Shown: piece after piece, positions 1-10,288 of the stretch
Numbering within the stretch: position 1 is the stretch's first letter
Layout: each line of letters starts with the position of its first letter
From: Domibacillus aminovorans
GTDB lineage: Bacteria; Bacillota; Bacilli; Bacillales; Domibacillaceae
Assembly (NCBI RefSeq): GCF_001643235.1
Contig: NZ_LQWY01000004.1
Span: forward strand, 1-54,299
Length of the DNA stretch: 54,299 nt
Reading direction: 5' to 3'
Translations under genes and position numbers: made by a program
The notes under the pieces: generated by a model
Database searches by the model: none
Told to the model about the DNA's origin: nothing
What the model saw: the letters and a program-made list of their open reading frames with translations, nothing else

Positions 1-27
1 CCCTGTGAGAGCAGGACGCCGCCTGGC
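1..27 (+). rRNA. rrf: 5S ribosomal RNA, 3' end (partial)
   Basis: The first bases carry the conserved 3' end of a Gram-positive 5S rRNA (CTGTGAGAGCAGGACG followed by the closing strand CGCCTGGC). The rest of the rRNA operon lies upstream of the window. A terminator follows within about 6 bases, and ctsR comes next, as in B. subtilis where an rrn operon precedes ctsR. The exact 3' end is inferred. Confidence 0.85.
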
Positions 28-32
28 ACGTT

Positions 33-64
33 AAGACAACTTAAATCATTAAGTTGTCTTTTTT
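33..64 (+). terminator. Intrinsic terminator of the upstream rRNA operon
   Basis: A perfect 12-bp stem (AAGACAACTTAA / TTAAGTTGTCTT) with a 4-base loop is followed by a T-run. It closes the rRNA operon ending in the partial 5S gene. Confidence 0.92.
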
Positions 65-85
65 GTATATAAATAAGCAAATAAA

Positions 86-115
86 TTGCAATGATTAATC
101 AATTTCCTTTATAAT
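86..115 (+). promoter_or_regulatory. SigA-type promoter of the ctsR operon
   Basis: TTGCAA and TATAAT are separated by 18 bases. Transcription would start near 122, inside the CtsR repeat array, so bound CtsR would block initiation. Confidence 0.75.
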
Positions 116-118
116 TAT

Positions 119-142
119 CGTCAAATATAGTCAAAGTCAAGG
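119..142 (+). promoter_or_regulatory. CtsR operator, heptad direct repeats
   Basis: Two repeats GTCAAA are spaced as in the known CtsR box (RGTCAAA-NAN-RGTCAAA), and a third partial copy GTCAAGG follows directly. The array sits between the -10 box and the ribosome-binding site of ctsR, which fits autorepression of the ctsR-mcsA-mcsB-clpC operon under non-stress conditions. The third copy is beyond the minimal box. Confidence 0.88.
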
Positions 143-153
143 TGGGGAACAGA

Positions 154-615
154 ATGAGAAACGTTTCTGATATTATTGAACAGTATTTGAAACAAGTACT
201 CGAGCATAGCGGAAGCGAAATCGTTGAAATCAAAAGAAACGAAATTGCAGAAAAGTTCCAGTGTGTTCCTTCTCAAATCAATTATGTCATTAACACACGA
301 TTTACGATCGAGCGAGGTTATCTTGTTGAAAGTAAACGTGGTGGCGGTGGATATATTCGTATTATAAAAGTGACAGTGAGAGAGCAAAGTGATTTAATTA
401 ATCAACTTTTGGCACTAGTCGGAACACGATTGTCTCAATCTAATGGAGAAGATTTTATTTATCGTCTTCTAGAAGAGGAGGTAATTTCTACACGTGAGGC
501 GAAATTAATGATAAGCGTTATGAGCCGCTCCGTGTTGTATATTGAATTACCCGATCGTGATGAACTACGAGCACGCATGATGAAATCATTTCTTTTATCT
601 CTTAAATATCAGTAA
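154..615 (+). CDS. ctsR: CtsR, transcriptional repressor of class III heat-shock genes
   Basis: CtsR represses clp and other stress genes and loses DNA binding when heated or when marked by the McsA/McsB/ClpC system. The 153-residue protein has the expected N-terminal winged helix-turn-helix, including the RGGGGYIRI wing at residues 62-70 whose glycines act as the heat sensor in the family. The ATG at 154 is chosen because GGTGG lies 7-10 bases upstream and the protein then begins as in B. subtilis; an in-frame GTG at 142 would use up the ribosome-binding site. It is first in the ctsR-mcsA-mcsB-clpC operon and has its own operator. Confidence 0.96.
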   Translation: MRNVSDIIEQYLKQVLEHSGSEIVEIKRNEIAEKFQCVPSQINYVINTRFTIERGYLVESKRGGGGYIRIIKVTVREQSDLINQLLALVGTRLSQSNGEDFIYRLLEEEVISTREAKLMISVMSRSVLYIELPDRDELRARMMKSFLLSLKYQ

Positions 616-628
616 GGCGGTGAATAAT

Positions 629-1162
629 TTGATCTGTCAAGAGTGTCATGAACGACCGGCAGCACTTCATTTTACCAAAATAGTAAATGGAGAAAAAACA
701 GAAGTCTATTTTTGTGAAAAATGTGCCCATGAAAAGGGAGAATATTTATTTGGCGGACATCCTGCATTTTCTCTTAACAATTTACTTAGTGGATTGTTTA
801 GTTCAGAACCTCTTTTTTCATCTAATGCTGCATCTCATGGGGAAGATGAACATTGCGAGAAATGCCATATGACGTTTCAAAAATTTTTACAAACAGGCAA
901 GTTTGGTTGTGCGCATTGTTATACAGCGTTTGATTCCAAGCTTACACCTATTTTAAAACGCCTTCATGGGGGTAATACTAGGCATCAAGGGAAAATACCA
1001 AAGAGAATGGGCGGTGCGCTTCATTTGCAGAAAGAGTTGCACCTGCTACGTGAACAGCTTAATGAAATGATTGCTAATGAGCATTTTGAGAAAGCGGCAG
1101 ATGTTCGTGATCAAATAAGAGAAGTAGAGCATAAGTTGTCAGGTGAAGGGGGCGGTGCGTAA
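629..1162 (+). CDS. mcsA: McsA, zinc-binding activator of the arginine kinase McsB
   Basis: McsA stimulates McsB and couples it to ClpC/CtsR control. In 177 residues there are four Cys pairs (C3/C6, C29/C32 and two more in the middle) that should form zinc fingers, and a C-terminal UVR coiled-coil motif around residues 137-172. The TTG at 629 is chosen because it gives the family start [10 protein letters not shown] and is 7 bases from AAGGCGG; a GTG at 620 lies inside that site. It starts 13 bases after ctsR and ends one base before mcsB. Confidence 0.93.
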   Translation: MICQECHERPAALHFTKIVNGEKTEVYFCEKCAHEKGEYLFGGHPAFSLNNLLSGLFSSEPLFSSNAASHGEDEHCEKCHMTFQKFLQTGKFGCAHCYTAFDSKLTPILKRLHGGNTRHQGKIPKRMGGALHLQKELHLLREQLNEMIANEHFEKAADVRDQIREVEHKLSGEGGGA

Positions 1163-1163
1163 T

Positions 1164-2219
1164 ATGTCATTGGAACGCTTTATTAATCAGCAGACGAGTT
1201 CTTGGATGAGTGGGGGGGGCCCATATTCCGACGTCGTACTTAGTACACGTGTAAGGCTTGCCCGCAATTTTAGTGATGTATGCTTTCCAACCGTTTTTCA
1301 GTTTGATGATGCAAAACAGATTGTGGAGCAAATAAATACAGCTACATCAAAAAAATTATCTCTTGAGCTGCTCAAGATGGAGGACCTTTCGCCGCTTCAA
1401 AAAAGAGTATTGGTTGAAAAGCATTTAATCAGTCCTCTTTTAGCAGAATCTTCGCTGTACGGTGCAGCGCTTATTTCAGAGCAGGAAGATATCAGTATTA
1501 TGGTAAATGAAGAAGATCATCTTCGAATCCAGTGCCTTTCATCTGGTCTGCAGCTACAGGAGACACTGAATGAAGCAAATCGTATTGATGATATGATTGA
1601 AGAAAGTGTTCAATACGCATTTGATGAAAAGCGAGGTTATTTAACAGCCTGTCCGACAAATGTTGGAACGGGTCTTCGGGCATCAGTAATGATTCATTTG
1701 CCAGGACTTGTGCTGACCCGACAAATGAACCGGATTATCCCGGCGATCAGCCAGCTTGGTTTAGTTGTTAGAGGAATTTACGGGGAAGGAAGCGAAGCTT
1801 TAGGAAACATCTTTCAAATTTCAAATCAGTTAACACTTGGCAAATCGGAAGCGGATATTATTAACGATTTAGGCAGTGTTGTACATGAGTTGATGATGAG
1901 AGAGCAATCAGCACGTGATGCGCTGGTGAAGACTTCTCATATTCAACTTGAAGATCGTATATTCAGATCATTTGGTGTTTTATCGAATTGCCGCATGGTT
2001 GAAACGAATGAAGCATTTCAATGTTTATCCGACGTTAGATTAGGGATCGATTTAGGGTATATTCAACATATATCCAAAAGTATTTTAAATGAATTAATGA
2101 TATTAATGCAGCCTGGCTTTTTACAACAATATGCGGGTGGGCCGCTGCGGGCGGAAGAGCGCGATGTCCGGCGGGCAGCACTCATTCGAGAACGTTTAAC
2201 GATGAAAGAAACTAATTAA
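1164..2219 (+). CDS. mcsB: McsB, protein arginine kinase
   Basis: McsB phosphorylates arginine residues, tagging proteins for ClpC-ClpP degradation and inactivating CtsR. The 351-residue protein shows the phosphagen-kinase fold signatures [18 protein letters not shown] and [13 protein letters not shown], which carry the ATP-phosphate-binding arginines and the catalytic Cys loop. The allosteric phosphoarginine site RDVRRA is intact at residues 333-338. The ATG at 1164 lies 8 bases after AGGGGGCGG and matches family starts; an in-frame ATG at 1143 falls within mcsA and is less likely. A run of eight G at about 1210 lies inside the gene without breaking the frame. Confidence 0.96.
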   Translation: MSLERFINQQTSSWMSGGGPYSDVVLSTRVRLARNFSDVCFPTVFQFDDAKQIVEQINTATSKKLSLELLKMEDLSPLQKRVLVEKHLISPLLAESSLYGAALISEQEDISIMVNEEDHLRIQCLSSGLQLQETLNEANRIDDMIEESVQYAFDEKRGYLTACPTNVGTGLRASVMIHLPGLVLTRQMNRIIPAISQLGLVVRGIYGEGSEALGNIFQISNQLTLGKSEADIINDLGSVVHELMMREQSARDALVKTSHIQLEDRIFRSFGVLSNCRMVETNEAFQCLSDVRLGIDLGYIQHISKSILNELMILMQPGFLQQYAGGPLRAEERDVRRAALIRERLTMKETN

Positions 2220-2237
2220 TATAAGGGGGAAATGAGT

Positions 2238-4676
2238 ATGATGTTTGGTCGTTTTACGGAGAGAGCTCAAAAAGTATTGGCACTGGCACAGGAAGAAGCC
2301 ATCCGGCTGGGTCACAGCAACATTGGTACGGAACATATTTTGCTCGGCCTCGTACGTGAAGGAGAAGGCATTGCTGCGAAAGCCCTTTATGGTTTAGGTC
2401 TCAGTGCTGAAAAAATTCAGGAGGAAGTAGAAGAGTTAATCGGAAAAGGCGACGGAGCTTCGAAAACCGTTCATTATACGCCGCGTGCGAAAAAAGTAAT
2501 TGAGCTGTCAATGGATGAAGCACGTAAACTTGGCCATTCTTACGTAGGTACAGAGCATATTTTGCTTGGTTTGATCCGTGAAGGGGAAGGCGTAGCCGCA
2601 CGTGTACTTGGAAACCTTGGTGTGAGTTTAAATAAGGCTCGCCAGCAAGTACTTCAATTGCTCGGAAGCAGTGAGGGAGGCGGGACGCAGGGCGGTCAGG
2701 CTTCGAATGTAAGCACGCCAACACTTGATGGTTTGGCACGAGATCTAACCGTTATTGCCCGTGAAGGAAGCCTTGATCCGGTTATTGGGCGAGGCAAAGA
2801 AATTCAACGTGTTATTGAAGTACTGAGCCGCCGGACGAAAAATAATCCGGTCTTGATCGGTGAACCAGGTGTTGGTAAAACGGCGATTGCAGAAGGACTT
2901 GCTCAGCAAATCATTAATAATGAAGTGCCAGAAACGCTGCGTGGTAAACGCGTGATGACGCTTGACATGGGGACAGTTGTTGCCGGAACAAAATACCGTG
3001 GAGAATTTGAAGATCGTTTGAAAAAAGTAATGGATGAAATTCGCCAGGCAGGCAATATTATTTTGTTCATTGATGAGCTGCATACATTAATTGGTGCAGG
3101 TGGTGCGGAAGGTGCGATTGATGCATCGAACATTTTGAAACCATCTCTAGCACGTGGAGAGTTGCAGTGTATTGGTGCAACAACGCTTGATGAATACCGG
3201 AAGTATATCGAGAAAGATGCAGCACTTGAGCGCCGATTCCAGCCGATTCAAGTGGATGAACCGACACTTGATGAATCTATTCAAATTTTAAATGGATTGC
3301 GTGACCGTTATGAAGCGCATCATCGTGTTGCGATTCTCGATGAAGCGATTGAAGCAGCCGTGAAAATGTCGGATCGTTACATTTCTGACCGTTTCTTACC
3401 GGACAAAGCAATTGATTTAATTGATGAAGCAGGTTCAAAGGTTCGTCTTCGTTCATTTACGACACCTCCTAACTTGAAAGAGCTTGAGGTAAAACTTGAG
3501 ACACTCAGAAATGAAAAGGATTCGGCTGTTCAAGGTCAGGAATTTGAAAAAGCTGCTTCTTTACGCGATGCAGAGCAAAAATTGCGTGAAGAGCTTGAAC
3601 AGACGAAAAATAGCTGGAAAGAAAAACAGGGAACGGAGAACAGTGAAGTAACGTTGGAAGATATCGCGATGGTCGTATCGAGCTGGACAGGGATCCCCGT
3701 TTCTAAACTGGCACAGACAGAAACAGACCGCTTGTTGAATTTGGAAGATATTCTTCACTCTCGTTTAATTGGTCAGGAAGAAGCGGTTACGTCGATTTCG
3801 AAAGCCGTTCGCCGTGCACGTGCAGGCTTGAAAGATCCGAAGCGTCCGATTGGTTCATTTATTTTTCTCGGTCCGACTGGTGTCGGGAAAACAGAACTTG
3901 CTAAAGCCCTTGCAGAATCGATGTTTGGCGATGAAGATGCAATGATCCGTATTGATATGTCAGAATATATGGAGAAGCATTCGACGTCACGTCTTGTTGG
4001 CTCGCCTCCAGGTTATGTCGGGTATGAAGAGGGCGGTCAGTTAACCGAGAAAATTCGCCGTAAACCGTACTCCGTTATCTTGCTTGACGAAATTGAAAAA
4101 GCACATCCGGATGTGTTTAATATTTTACTTCAAGTTCTTGAAGATGGCCGTTTAACTGATTCGAAAGGCCGCACAGTTGATTTCCGTAATACGGTCATTA
4201 TTATGACGTCTAACGTCGGTGCACAGTCATTGCAAAAAAATAAATACGTCGGTTTTAACATTCAAGATACAACACAAGATTTTAAAGATATGAAAGGGAA
4301 AGTGATGGACGAATTGAAACGGGCTTTCCGTCCTGAGTTCTTAAACCGTATCGACGAAATTATTGTCTTCCATGCACTTGAAAAGAAACATTTGAAAGAA
4401 ATTGTGACATTGATGGCGGATCAATTGACGAAGCGATTGAAAGAGCAGGATATTATAGTTGAATTGACAGAGAAGGCAAAAGAAAAAATCGCTGATGAGG
4501 GATACGATCCAGAGTATGGAGCACGTCCATTGCGCCGCGCACTACAAAAACAAGTAGAAGACCGGCTTTCAGAAGAGTTACTAAAAGGCAACGTCTTAAC
4601 AGGCCAGCAAGTGATAGTCGATGTTGATGAAAAAGGCGAATTTATGGTTCGCACAGCAGCTGGCTCCATGTCGTAA
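2238..4676 (+). CDS. clpC: ClpC, AAA+ unfoldase of the ClpCP protease
   Basis: ClpC unfolds arginine-phosphorylated or adaptor-delivered proteins and feeds them to ClpP. Over 812 residues it shows the two N-terminal repeats (each with GTEHILLGL), AAA domain 1 with Walker A GEPGVGKT at about 208-215 and FIDELHT, a middle UVR-type coiled coil ([10 protein letters not shown]), and AAA domain 2 with GPTGVGKT and [11 protein letters not shown]. The third of three nearby ATGs pairs is avoided: ATG 2238 sits 7 bases from AAGGGGGA and gives [10 protein letters not shown] as in B. subtilis, whereas ATG 2232 is too close. It is the last gene of the CtsR operon and is followed by a strong terminator. 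Confidence 0.97.
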   Translation: MMFGRFTERAQKVLALAQEEAIRLGHSNIGTEHILLGLVREGEGIAAKALYGLGLSAEKIQEEVEELIGKGDGASKTVHYTPRAKKVIELSMDEARKLGHSYVGTEHILLGLIREGEGVAARVLGNLGVSLNKARQQVLQLLGSSEGGGTQGGQASNVSTPTLDGLARDLTVIAREGSLDPVIGRGKEIQRVIEVLSRRTKNNPVLIGEPGVGKTAIAEGLAQQIINNEVPETLRGKRVMTLDMGTVVAGTKYRGEFEDRLKKVMDEIRQAGNIILFIDELHTLIGAGGAEGAIDASNILKPSLARGELQCIGATTLDEYRKYIEKDAALERRFQPIQVDEPTLDESIQILNGLRDRYEAHHRVAILDEAIEAAVKMSDRYISDRFLPDKAIDLIDEAGSKVRLRSFTTPPNLKELEVKLETLRNEKDSAVQGQEFEKAASLRDAEQKLREELEQTKNSWKEKQGTENSEVTLEDIAMVVSSWTGIPVSKLAQTETDRLLNLEDILHSRLIGQEEAVTSISKAVRRARAGLKDPKRPIGSFIFLGPTGVGKTELAKALAESMFGDEDAMIRIDMSEYMEKHSTSRLVGSPPGYVGYEEGGQLTEKIRRKPYSVILLDEIEKAHPDVFNILLQVLEDGRLTDSKGRTVDFRNTVIIMTSNVGAQSLQKNKYVGFNIQDTTQDFKDMKGKVMDELKRAFRPEFLNRIDEIIVFHALEKKHLKEIVTLMADQLTKRLKEQDIIVELTEKAKEKIADEGYDPEYGARPLRRALQKQVEDRLSEELLKGNVLTGQQVIVDVDEKGEFMVRTAAGSMS

Positions 4677-4685
4677 ATTTTTATG

Positions 4686-4714
4686 CAGCGGGTCTATATA
4701 GACCCGCTGTTTTT
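4686..4714 (+). terminator. Intrinsic terminator between clpC and radA
   Basis: A perfect 24-base palindrome (arm CAGCGGGTCTA, 4686-4709) is followed by TTTTT. It separates the CtsR-controlled genes from radA, although radA may also receive read-through. Confidence 0.9.
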
Positions 4715-4736
4715 CATTTGAAAGGAGAACATTATT

Positions 4737-6107
4737 TTGGTTAAAAAGAAAACAAAATTCGTTTGTGGTTCGTGCGGCTATGAATCTGCAAAATGGATGG
4801 GTAAATGTCCCGGCTGTGGTGAGTGGAATCAGATGGTGGAAGAAACGGCAATTACCGGGACGCCGAAACGGACATTTATGCATACAGAGACAATGATGGC
4901 TAAACCATCACGTCTCATTGATGTGGAGACTGCACAGGAACCGCGCGTTGAAACAGGATTGAAAGAATTTAACCGTGTGCTCGGGGGCGGTGTCGTTCCA
5001 GGTTCGCTTGTCTTAATTGGCGGCGATCCAGGTATAGGAAAATCGACGCTTCTTTTGCAAGTTTCCTCTCAACTTTCATCAAAAGGGAGCAATGTATTAT
5101 ATATCTCAGGTGAAGAGTCTGTGAAACAGACGAAAATGCGAGCGTCGCGAATGAACATAAATAATGAAAGTCTTTATATATATGCAGAAACAAACTTACA
5201 GCTTATTCATTCAGCGATTGAAGAAATGAAGCCGGAGTTTGTCATCATCGATTCCATTCAAACGATCCATCATCCAGAAGTGACATCGGCACCTGGAAGC
5301 GTCTCGCAAGTACGTGAGTGTACAGCTGAACTGATGCGAATTGCAAAAATGAACGGTATTGCTATTTTTATCGTCGGTCACGTGACGAAAGAAGGCTCGA
5401 TTGCCGGACCGCGTTTACTCGAGCACATGGTGGATACGGTGTTGTATTTTGAAGGAGAACGTCATCATACATATCGTATTTTGCGGGCGGTAAAAAACCG
5501 GTTCGGTTCCACGAATGAGATGGGTATTTTTGAAATGAAAGAAATAGGGCTAGAAGAAGTCGCGAATCCATCAGAAATTTTTCTCGAAGAACGGACCCAG
5601 GGGACATCGGGTTCTACGGTCGTCGCATCAATGGAAGGGACAAGGCCGGTACTTGTTGAAATACAAGCGCTTATTGCCCCGACTGTATTTGGCAATCCGA
5701 GACGAATGGCGACGGGAATGGATCATAATCGGGTAACGCTTATTATGGCAGTTCTTGAAAAGAGGGTCGGGCTGCTGCTACAAAATCAAGATGCGTACTT
5801 AAAAGTAGCGGGTGGTGTAAAATTGGATGAGCCGGCGATTGACCTCGCTATTGCTGTCAGTATTGCCTCAAGTTTCCGTGACGAACCGACTGGCGCAACT
5901 GATTGTTTAATCGGTGAAGTTGGGCTGACGGGTGAAGTGCGGCGTGTGTCGCGTATTGAACAGCGTGTAAACGAAGCGGCAAAACTAGGTTTTACGCGCC
6001 TTGTCATACCTGCAAATAATATCGGTGGATGGAAAGCTCCAACCGGTGTGGAAATTGTTGGTGTATCGACTGTTAATGAAGCATTAAAAATCATTTTTGG
6101 AAAATAA
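4737..6107 (+). CDS. radA: RadA (Sms), DNA repair and recombination ATPase
   Basis: RadA is a RecA-like helicase that extends recombination intermediates. The 456 residues include an N-terminal zinc finger (C10, C13, C24, C27), Walker [10 protein letters not shown] at 96-104, the RadA-specific KNRFG motif near residue 253, and a Lon-protease-like C-terminal domain. The TTG start lies 8 bases after AAAGGAGAA and matches the family start. In most Bacillaceae disA follows directly; here the next gene is yacL, 90 bases downstream. Confidence 0.96.
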   Translation: MVKKKTKFVCGSCGYESAKWMGKCPGCGEWNQMVEETAITGTPKRTFMHTETMMAKPSRLIDVETAQEPRVETGLKEFNRVLGGGVVPGSLVLIGGDPGIGKSTLLLQVSSQLSSKGSNVLYISGEESVKQTKMRASRMNINNESLYIYAETNLQLIHSAIEEMKPEFVIIDSIQTIHHPEVTSAPGSVSQVRECTAELMRIAKMNGIAIFIVGHVTKEGSIAGPRLLEHMVDTVLYFEGERHHTYRILRAVKNRFGSTNEMGIFEMKEIGLEEVANPSEIFLEERTQGTSGSTVVASMEGTRPVLVEIQALIAPTVFGNPRRMATGMDHNRVTLIMAVLEKRVGLLLQNQDAYLKVAGGVKLDEPAIDLAIAVSIASSFRDEPTGATDCLIGEVGLTGEVRRVSRIEQRVNEAAKLGFTRLVIPANNIGGWKAPTGVEIVGVSTVNEALKIIFGK

Positions 6108-6123
6108 AAAATGGAACTAAATG

Positions 6124-6171
6124 CGTTTCAGTCGCGTAATAATAGCGCGGGGCTGAAAACGTGTTTATAAT
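6124..6171 (+). promoter_or_regulatory. radA-yacL intergenic hairpin and TATAAT box where disA is normally found
   Basis: An imperfect hairpin pairs CGTTTCAG (6124-6131) with CTGAAAACG (6153-6161), with CGCG/CGCG inside; no U-tract follows. A TATAAT lies at 6166-6171 but I find no -35 at proper spacing. It may be a weak promoter, a processing site or a remnant of the lost junction. Confidence 0.35.
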
Positions 6172-6197
6172 GAAAAGAATAGGGAGGTGAAATAAAC

Positions 6198-7280
6198 ATG
6201 TTAAAGCGCCTTGTACAGGGTGGATTCATCATTTTAGGTGGTACGCTTGGCGTATTTCTTATTTCGGACTTATTCCATTATTTTCATTTTGATTATCCAT
6301 TTATTAATAATCCATACATCACTGCGTTCTTAGGTGCACTGGTTTTTTATTTGCTGACGTTTTGGGCAGTGGATTATATTGTGGAGTTTATTAAATGGAT
6401 TGAAGACCGCATCGTTAATGCACCGCTTACGGATATTTTAATGGGTGGTCTCGGTCTAGTACTCGGACTGCTTGTCGCTATTTTAGTCGGTATTCCGCTC
6501 GCGCAGCTTCAATTGCCAATCGTCAATACTGTTGTACCGATCCTTCTAACAATTGCTCTTGGCTATCTCGGTATTCAATTCGGTTTTAAACGTCGCGATG
6601 AATTAACCTCATTTTTTTCATCCAATAAAGGACTGAAACGAAAAGACGCCCAGTCTGAAGAAGTATTGCCTATATTACCGGCTAAGTCTTTTAAAATTTT
6701 GGATACGAGCGTGATTATTGACGGTCGGATTGCTGACATTTGCGATACAGGGTTTTTAGATGGTACCATCGTCATCCCTCAATTCGTTCTTGAAGAATTA
6801 CAGCATATTGCTGATTCGTCTGATACACTAAAGAGAACGAAAGGACGCCGCGGGCTTGATATTTTGAACCGGATGCAAAAAGAAATCCCAATTGATGTGG
6901 AAATGACTGAAAAAGATTATGAAGATGTTCATGAAGTAGATTCCAAACTTGTTAAGCTCGCCAAAGACATTGGGGGGATTGTGGTCACAAACGATTTCAA
7001 TTTAAACAAAGTTTGTGAATTTCAAAAAGTATCAGTGTTGAATATTAACGATCTTGCAAATGCAGTAAAACCAGTCGTCATTCCAGGGGAAGAAATGCAC
7101 GTGCTTGTCATTAAAGACGGAAAAGAACAACGTCAGGGCATTGCTTATCTCGACGATGGCACGATGATTGTCGTAGAAGACGGCCGCGATTTTATTGGTA
7201 AACAAATCGATGTCGTCGTCACAAGCGTATTGCAAACATCTGCAGGACGGATGATTTTTGCAAAGCCAAAACACGCATGA
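6198..7280 (+). CDS. yacL: YacL, membrane-anchored PIN-TRAM domain protein
   Basis: The 360-residue protein has four hydrophobic segments in the first ~130 residues, then a PIN nuclease-like domain starting at [15 protein letters not shown] (first acidic cluster) with the second acidic motif [11 protein letters not shown], and a C-terminal TRAM-like RNA-binding segment. The family is conserved in Firmicutes; a role as a membrane-bound RNase is inferred from the fold, and its substrate is unknown. ATG is 7 bases after AGGGAGGTGA. In relatives this gene follows disA; here it follows radA. Confidence 0.9.
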   Translation: MLKRLVQGGFIILGGTLGVFLISDLFHYFHFDYPFINNPYITAFLGALVFYLLTFWAVDYIVEFIKWIEDRIVNAPLTDILMGGLGLVLGLLVAILVGIPLAQLQLPIVNTVVPILLTIALGYLGIQFGFKRRDELTSFFSSNKGLKRKDAQSEEVLPILPAKSFKILDTSVIIDGRIADICDTGFLDGTIVIPQFVLEELQHIADSSDTLKRTKGRRGLDILNRMQKEIPIDVEMTEKDYEDVHEVDSKLVKLAKDIGGIVVTNDFNLNKVCEFQKVSVLNINDLANAVKPVVIPGEEMHVLVIKDGKEQRQGIAYLDDGTMIVVEDGRDFIGKQIDVVVTSVLQTSAGRMIFAKPKHA

Positions 7281-7305
7281 TGGAAAAAGGAAAGGGTTTG
7301 AACGA

Positions 7306-8001
7306 ATGAACTACTTTGTCGTGATTCCGGCTGCCGGAAAAGGAAAACGCATGAAAGCGGGCCGCAATAAATTGCTGCTTGAACTCGAAGGAAAACCTGT
7401 TATTATTCATACGCTTGCCGTGTTTGAAGCAGATTCTTCATGCGAAGGAATTGTGTTATCTATTCATCCGGACGAGCGATTCGAATTTGAACAGCTTCTT
7501 TTGACGTACAACATACAGAAAGTATACGCATTTGCGACAGGTGGTCAGGAACGCCAGCATAGCGTATACAGCGGCTTAAAAATGCTCCCGCCGGAAACAG
7601 ACATCGTGCTCGTTCACGACGGTGCTAGACCATTTATCACGAAAGAAACGATTGCAAGGCTCGTCGAAAGTGCAAGCAATACAGGAGCAGCTATTGCAGC
7701 AGTTCTGGTAAAAGATACAATTAAACAAGCGGAAGGTGGCGCTGTGTCACAGACGGTTGATCGGTCTAATTTATGGTCGGTTCAGACACCGCAGGCCTTT
7801 CGGACGGCTCTTTTAGTATCCGCTCAGCAAAAAGCGGAAGAAGAACAGTTTCTTGGCACAGATGAGTCGTCGCTTGTCGAACGAACCGGCTACCAAGTTC
7901 AAATTGTTGAAAGCGATTATGATAATATTAAATTGACGACACCGGAAGACTTATATTTTGCCCGGGCGATCATTGCGAAAAGAAGCGAAAGTCAGGTGTA
8001 A
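7306..8001 (+). CDS. ispD: IspD, 2-C-methyl-D-erythritol 4-phosphate cytidylyltransferase
   Basis: IspD makes CDP-methylerythritol from MEP and CTP, the third step of the non-mevalonate isoprenoid pathway. The 231-residue protein carries the nucleotide-binding signature PAAGKGKRMKAGRNKLL, HDGARPF and a late KLTTPEDL motif. The ATG at 7306 is chosen because AAAGGG lies 9 bases upstream and the protein then begins MNYFVVIPAAG; an earlier ATG in frame at 7258 would lie within yacL. ispF follows after 6 bases, so two consecutive MEP-pathway genes are co-transcribed. Confidence 0.96.
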   Translation: MNYFVVIPAAGKGKRMKAGRNKLLLELEGKPVIIHTLAVFEADSSCEGIVLSIHPDERFEFEQLLLTYNIQKVYAFATGGQERQHSVYSGLKMLPPETDIVLVHDGARPFITKETIARLVESASNTGAAIAAVLVKDTIKQAEGGAVSQTVDRSNLWSVQTPQAFRTALLVSAQQKAEEEQFLGTDESSLVERTGYQVQIVESDYDNIKLTTPEDLYFARAIIAKRSESQV

Positions 8002-8007
8002 TTATTT

Positions 8008-8484
8008 ATGTTTCGAATTGGACAAGGATTTGATGTTCATCAACTAACAGAAGGACGCCCGCTTATTATAGGCGGTATTACTATTCCCTATGAAAAAGGG
8101 CTGATCGGTCATTCAGATGCGGACGTGCTTTTGCATACAGTAGCAGATGCGTGTCTCGGCGCCGTGGGAGAAGGCGATATTGGCCGTCATTTTCCAGATA
8201 CAGATAAAGCGTTTAAAGATGCAGATTCAGCGAAGTTGCTTGAACATGTATGGATGATGGTAAAAGAAAAAGGCTATAAACTCGGTAACATTGATTGTAC
8301 GATCATTGCACAAAAGCCAAAAATGGCTCCATATATTGGTGATATGCAGAAGCGCATCGCAGAACTGTTAGAAGCGGATGCAAGTCAGGTAAATGTGAAA
8401 GCAACGACCACTGAAAAGCTCGGATTTCCGGGACGTGGAGAAGGCATTGCATCACAGGCCACAGTCCTTTTAGTAAAAAACTAA
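8008..8484 (+). CDS. ispF: IspF, 2-C-methyl-D-erythritol 2,4-cyclodiphosphate synthase
   Basis: IspF cyclises CDP-ME 2-phosphate to MEcPP with release of CMP. The 158 residues match the usual length, and the zinc ligands are visible as D9 and H11 (GFDVH) and H43 (LLHTV). The conserved [11 protein letters not shown] and C-terminal [16 protein letters not shown] motifs are intact. It is translationally close to ispD (6-base gap) and precedes gltX, as in B. subtilis. Confidence 0.97.
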   Translation: MFRIGQGFDVHQLTEGRPLIIGGITIPYEKGLIGHSDADVLLHTVADACLGAVGEGDIGRHFPDTDKAFKDADSAKLLEHVWMMVKEKGYKLGNIDCTIIAQKPKMAPYIGDMQKRIAELLEADASQVNVKATTTEKLGFPGRGEGIASQATVLLVKN

Positions 8485-8514
8485 GCATAAAACAGCATGG
8501 GAGGGTACATAATT

Positions 8515-9975
8515 ATGGCAAATGAAGTACGAGTTCGTTATGCGCCAAGTCCAACCGGACATCTTCATATTGGCAACGCACGAACAGCACTTTTTAATTA
8601 CTTATATGCACGTAACCTGGGCGGGAAATTTATTATCCGTATTGAAGATACAGATCAAAAGCGAAATATTGAAGGCGGCGAAGAAAGTCAGCTTCAATAC
8701 TTAAAGTGGCTCGGCATCGATTGGGATGAAGGCCCAGATCAAGGTGGCGATTATGGTCCATATCGCCAATCAGAACGTAATGATTTGTACAAAAAATATT
8801 ATGAGCAGCTTCTAGAAGAAGGAAAAGCATATAAATGCTACTGCACAACGGAAGAACTTGAAGCGGAACGGGAAGCGCAGCAAGAGCGCAACGAAATTGC
8901 CGGCTATTCTGGAAAATGCCGTAACTTGACAAAAGAAGAACAGGCGGTACTCGAAGCCGAGGGACGACGTCCAAGCATCCGATTCCTTGTTCCTGAAGGT
9001 GAAACGATAGCCTTTGACGATATGGTGAAAGGGAACGTATCATTTGATTCAGATGGCATTGGCGGCGACTTTGTCATCGTCAAGCAAGATGGAACACCAA
9101 CATATAATTTTGCCGTTGCCATTGATGATCATTTAATGAAAATGACACACGTTCTTCGCGGAGATGATCACATTTCTAATACACCAAAGCAGCTTTTAAT
9201 TTACAAAGCACTCGGCTTTGAGCCGCCTGTTTTCGGCCATATGACATTAATAGTCAACGAAAACCGGAAAAAATTGAGCAAGCGTGACGAATCGATCATT
9301 CAGTTTATTGAACAATACAAAGAGCTTGGTTATTTACCGGAGGCCCTTTTGAATTTTATTACATTGCTGGGCTGGTCGCCAAAAGAAGAAGAAGAAATCT
9401 TTACGAAAGAACAAATTATTGAAGGTTTTGATGCAGACCGACTGTCGAAATCGCCAGCCTTTTTCGATAAGCAAAAGCTTCTTTGGATGAACAATCAGTA
9501 TATGAAGGAACAATCGATTGAGCGTGTGGTTGAACTAGCGCAGCCTCATCTTATCAAAGAGGGATTGATTGAAAAAACGCTGTCGCCAGAACGAGAAGAA
9601 TGGGTAACAAGTTTGATCGCGCTGTATCAGGAAAAAATGAGCTTTGGTGCGGAAATTGTTCAACTGTCCGATTTGTTTTTCAAAGAAGATGTTTCATATG
9701 ATGGCGAAGCGAAAGAAGTACTTTCTGAAGAGCAGGTTCCAGAAGTACTCCGTTCATTTGCTGAAAAGGTATCAGCACTTGAACCATTTGAAGCAGATGG
9801 TGTAAAAAAAGCAATGAAAGACGTTCAAAAAGAAACAGGTTATAAAGGAAAAAAACTTTTTATGCCGATTCGCGCAGCGGTGACCGGTCAAACACACGGT
9901 CCGGATTTACCAAAGGCAATTGAACTGCTTGGAAAAGAAAAAATTTTAAAAAGGCTAAATGCCGTTCTTGATTAA
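8515..9975 (+). CDS. gltX: Glutamyl-tRNA synthetase
   Basis: This class I synthetase charges tRNA-Glu; in Bacilli it usually also misacylates tRNA-Gln, which GatCAB then corrects (not visible in this window). In 486 residues there are the HIGH-type motif HLHIGNA at about 17-22 and the KMSKS-type KKLSKRD near residue 255. A Cys cluster CYC...C in the middle resembles the family's structural zinc region. ATG 8515 follows GGGAGGG by 9 bases. Its stop codon is overlapped by the -35 box of the cysES promoter. Confidence 0.96.
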   Translation: MANEVRVRYAPSPTGHLHIGNARTALFNYLYARNLGGKFIIRIEDTDQKRNIEGGEESQLQYLKWLGIDWDEGPDQGGDYGPYRQSERNDLYKKYYEQLLEEGKAYKCYCTTEELEAEREAQQERNEIAGYSGKCRNLTKEEQAVLEAEGRRPSIRFLVPEGETIAFDDMVKGNVSFDSDGIGGDFVIVKQDGTPTYNFAVAIDDHLMKMTHVLRGDDHISNTPKQLLIYKALGFEPPVFGHMTLIVNENRKKLSKRDESIIQFIEQYKELGYLPEALLNFITLLGWSPKEEEEIFTKEQIIEGFDADRLSKSPAFFDKQKLLWMNNQYMKEQSIERVVELAQPHLIKEGLIEKTLSPEREEWVTSLIALYQEKMSFGAEIVQLSDLFFKEDVSYDGEAKEVLSEEQVPEVLRSFAEKVSALEPFEADGVKKAMKDVQKETGYKGKKLFMPIRAAVTGQTHGPDLPKAIELLGKEKILKRLNAVLD

Positions 9976-9995
9976 AAGGATGGTACGTATATAAT
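9968..9995 (+). promoter_or_regulatory. Promoter of the cysES T-box transcript
   Basis: TTGATT, overlapping the gltX stop codon, and TATAAT are separated by 16 bases. Transcription would begin near 10002, just upstream of the T-box stem I. Confidence 0.7.
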
Positions 9996-10012
9996 AGAGT
10001 ATATATACAAAA

Positions 10013-10250
10013 AAACGTTGAAGAGGAAAAGTATGCAGCAGATGCCTTTCAGAGAGAACCGTCACTTAGCTGAGAGCGGTTTAGGCCTTTCTGTCTGCAG
10101 AAGTGCCCCTCTGAGTCCGCCGCTGAATATATGAGTAAGCGGTGGCGGGTCTAACCCGTTAACAAGTCAAGTTGGAAAAATAGCTATGCTATTTTTCAAA
10201 CAGAGTGGAACCGCGTTTTAATACGTCTCTGTCTTTCAGAGGCGTTTTTT
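10013..10250 (+). ncRNA. T-box riboswitch, cysteine specific, controlling cysES
   Basis: The gltX-cysE gap of 313 bases is filled by a tRNA-sensing leader. The T-box sequence AGAGTGGAACCGCG is at 10202-10215. The terminator hairpin CGTCTCTG (10224-10231) / CAGAGGCG (10237-10244) is followed by six T. Stem III is the long inverted repeat GAAAAATAGC / GCTATTTTTC (about 10174-10197). In the stem I specifier region, GAAGTGCCCC offers TGC (10104-10106), a Cys codon, which agrees with cysS downstream. Uncharged tRNA-Cys should favour the antiterminator. The specifier call is read by eye. Confidence 0.93.
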
Positions 10251-10288
10251 GTATGTCTGAAATTGGTATTTTGAGAGGAGGGACAACA

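Noticed and set aside
1210-1217. Run of eight G in mcsB as a possible phase-variable or frameshift site
   Set aside because: The frame is intact and the protein matches family throughout; such a run in one core gene is not evidence of phase variation.
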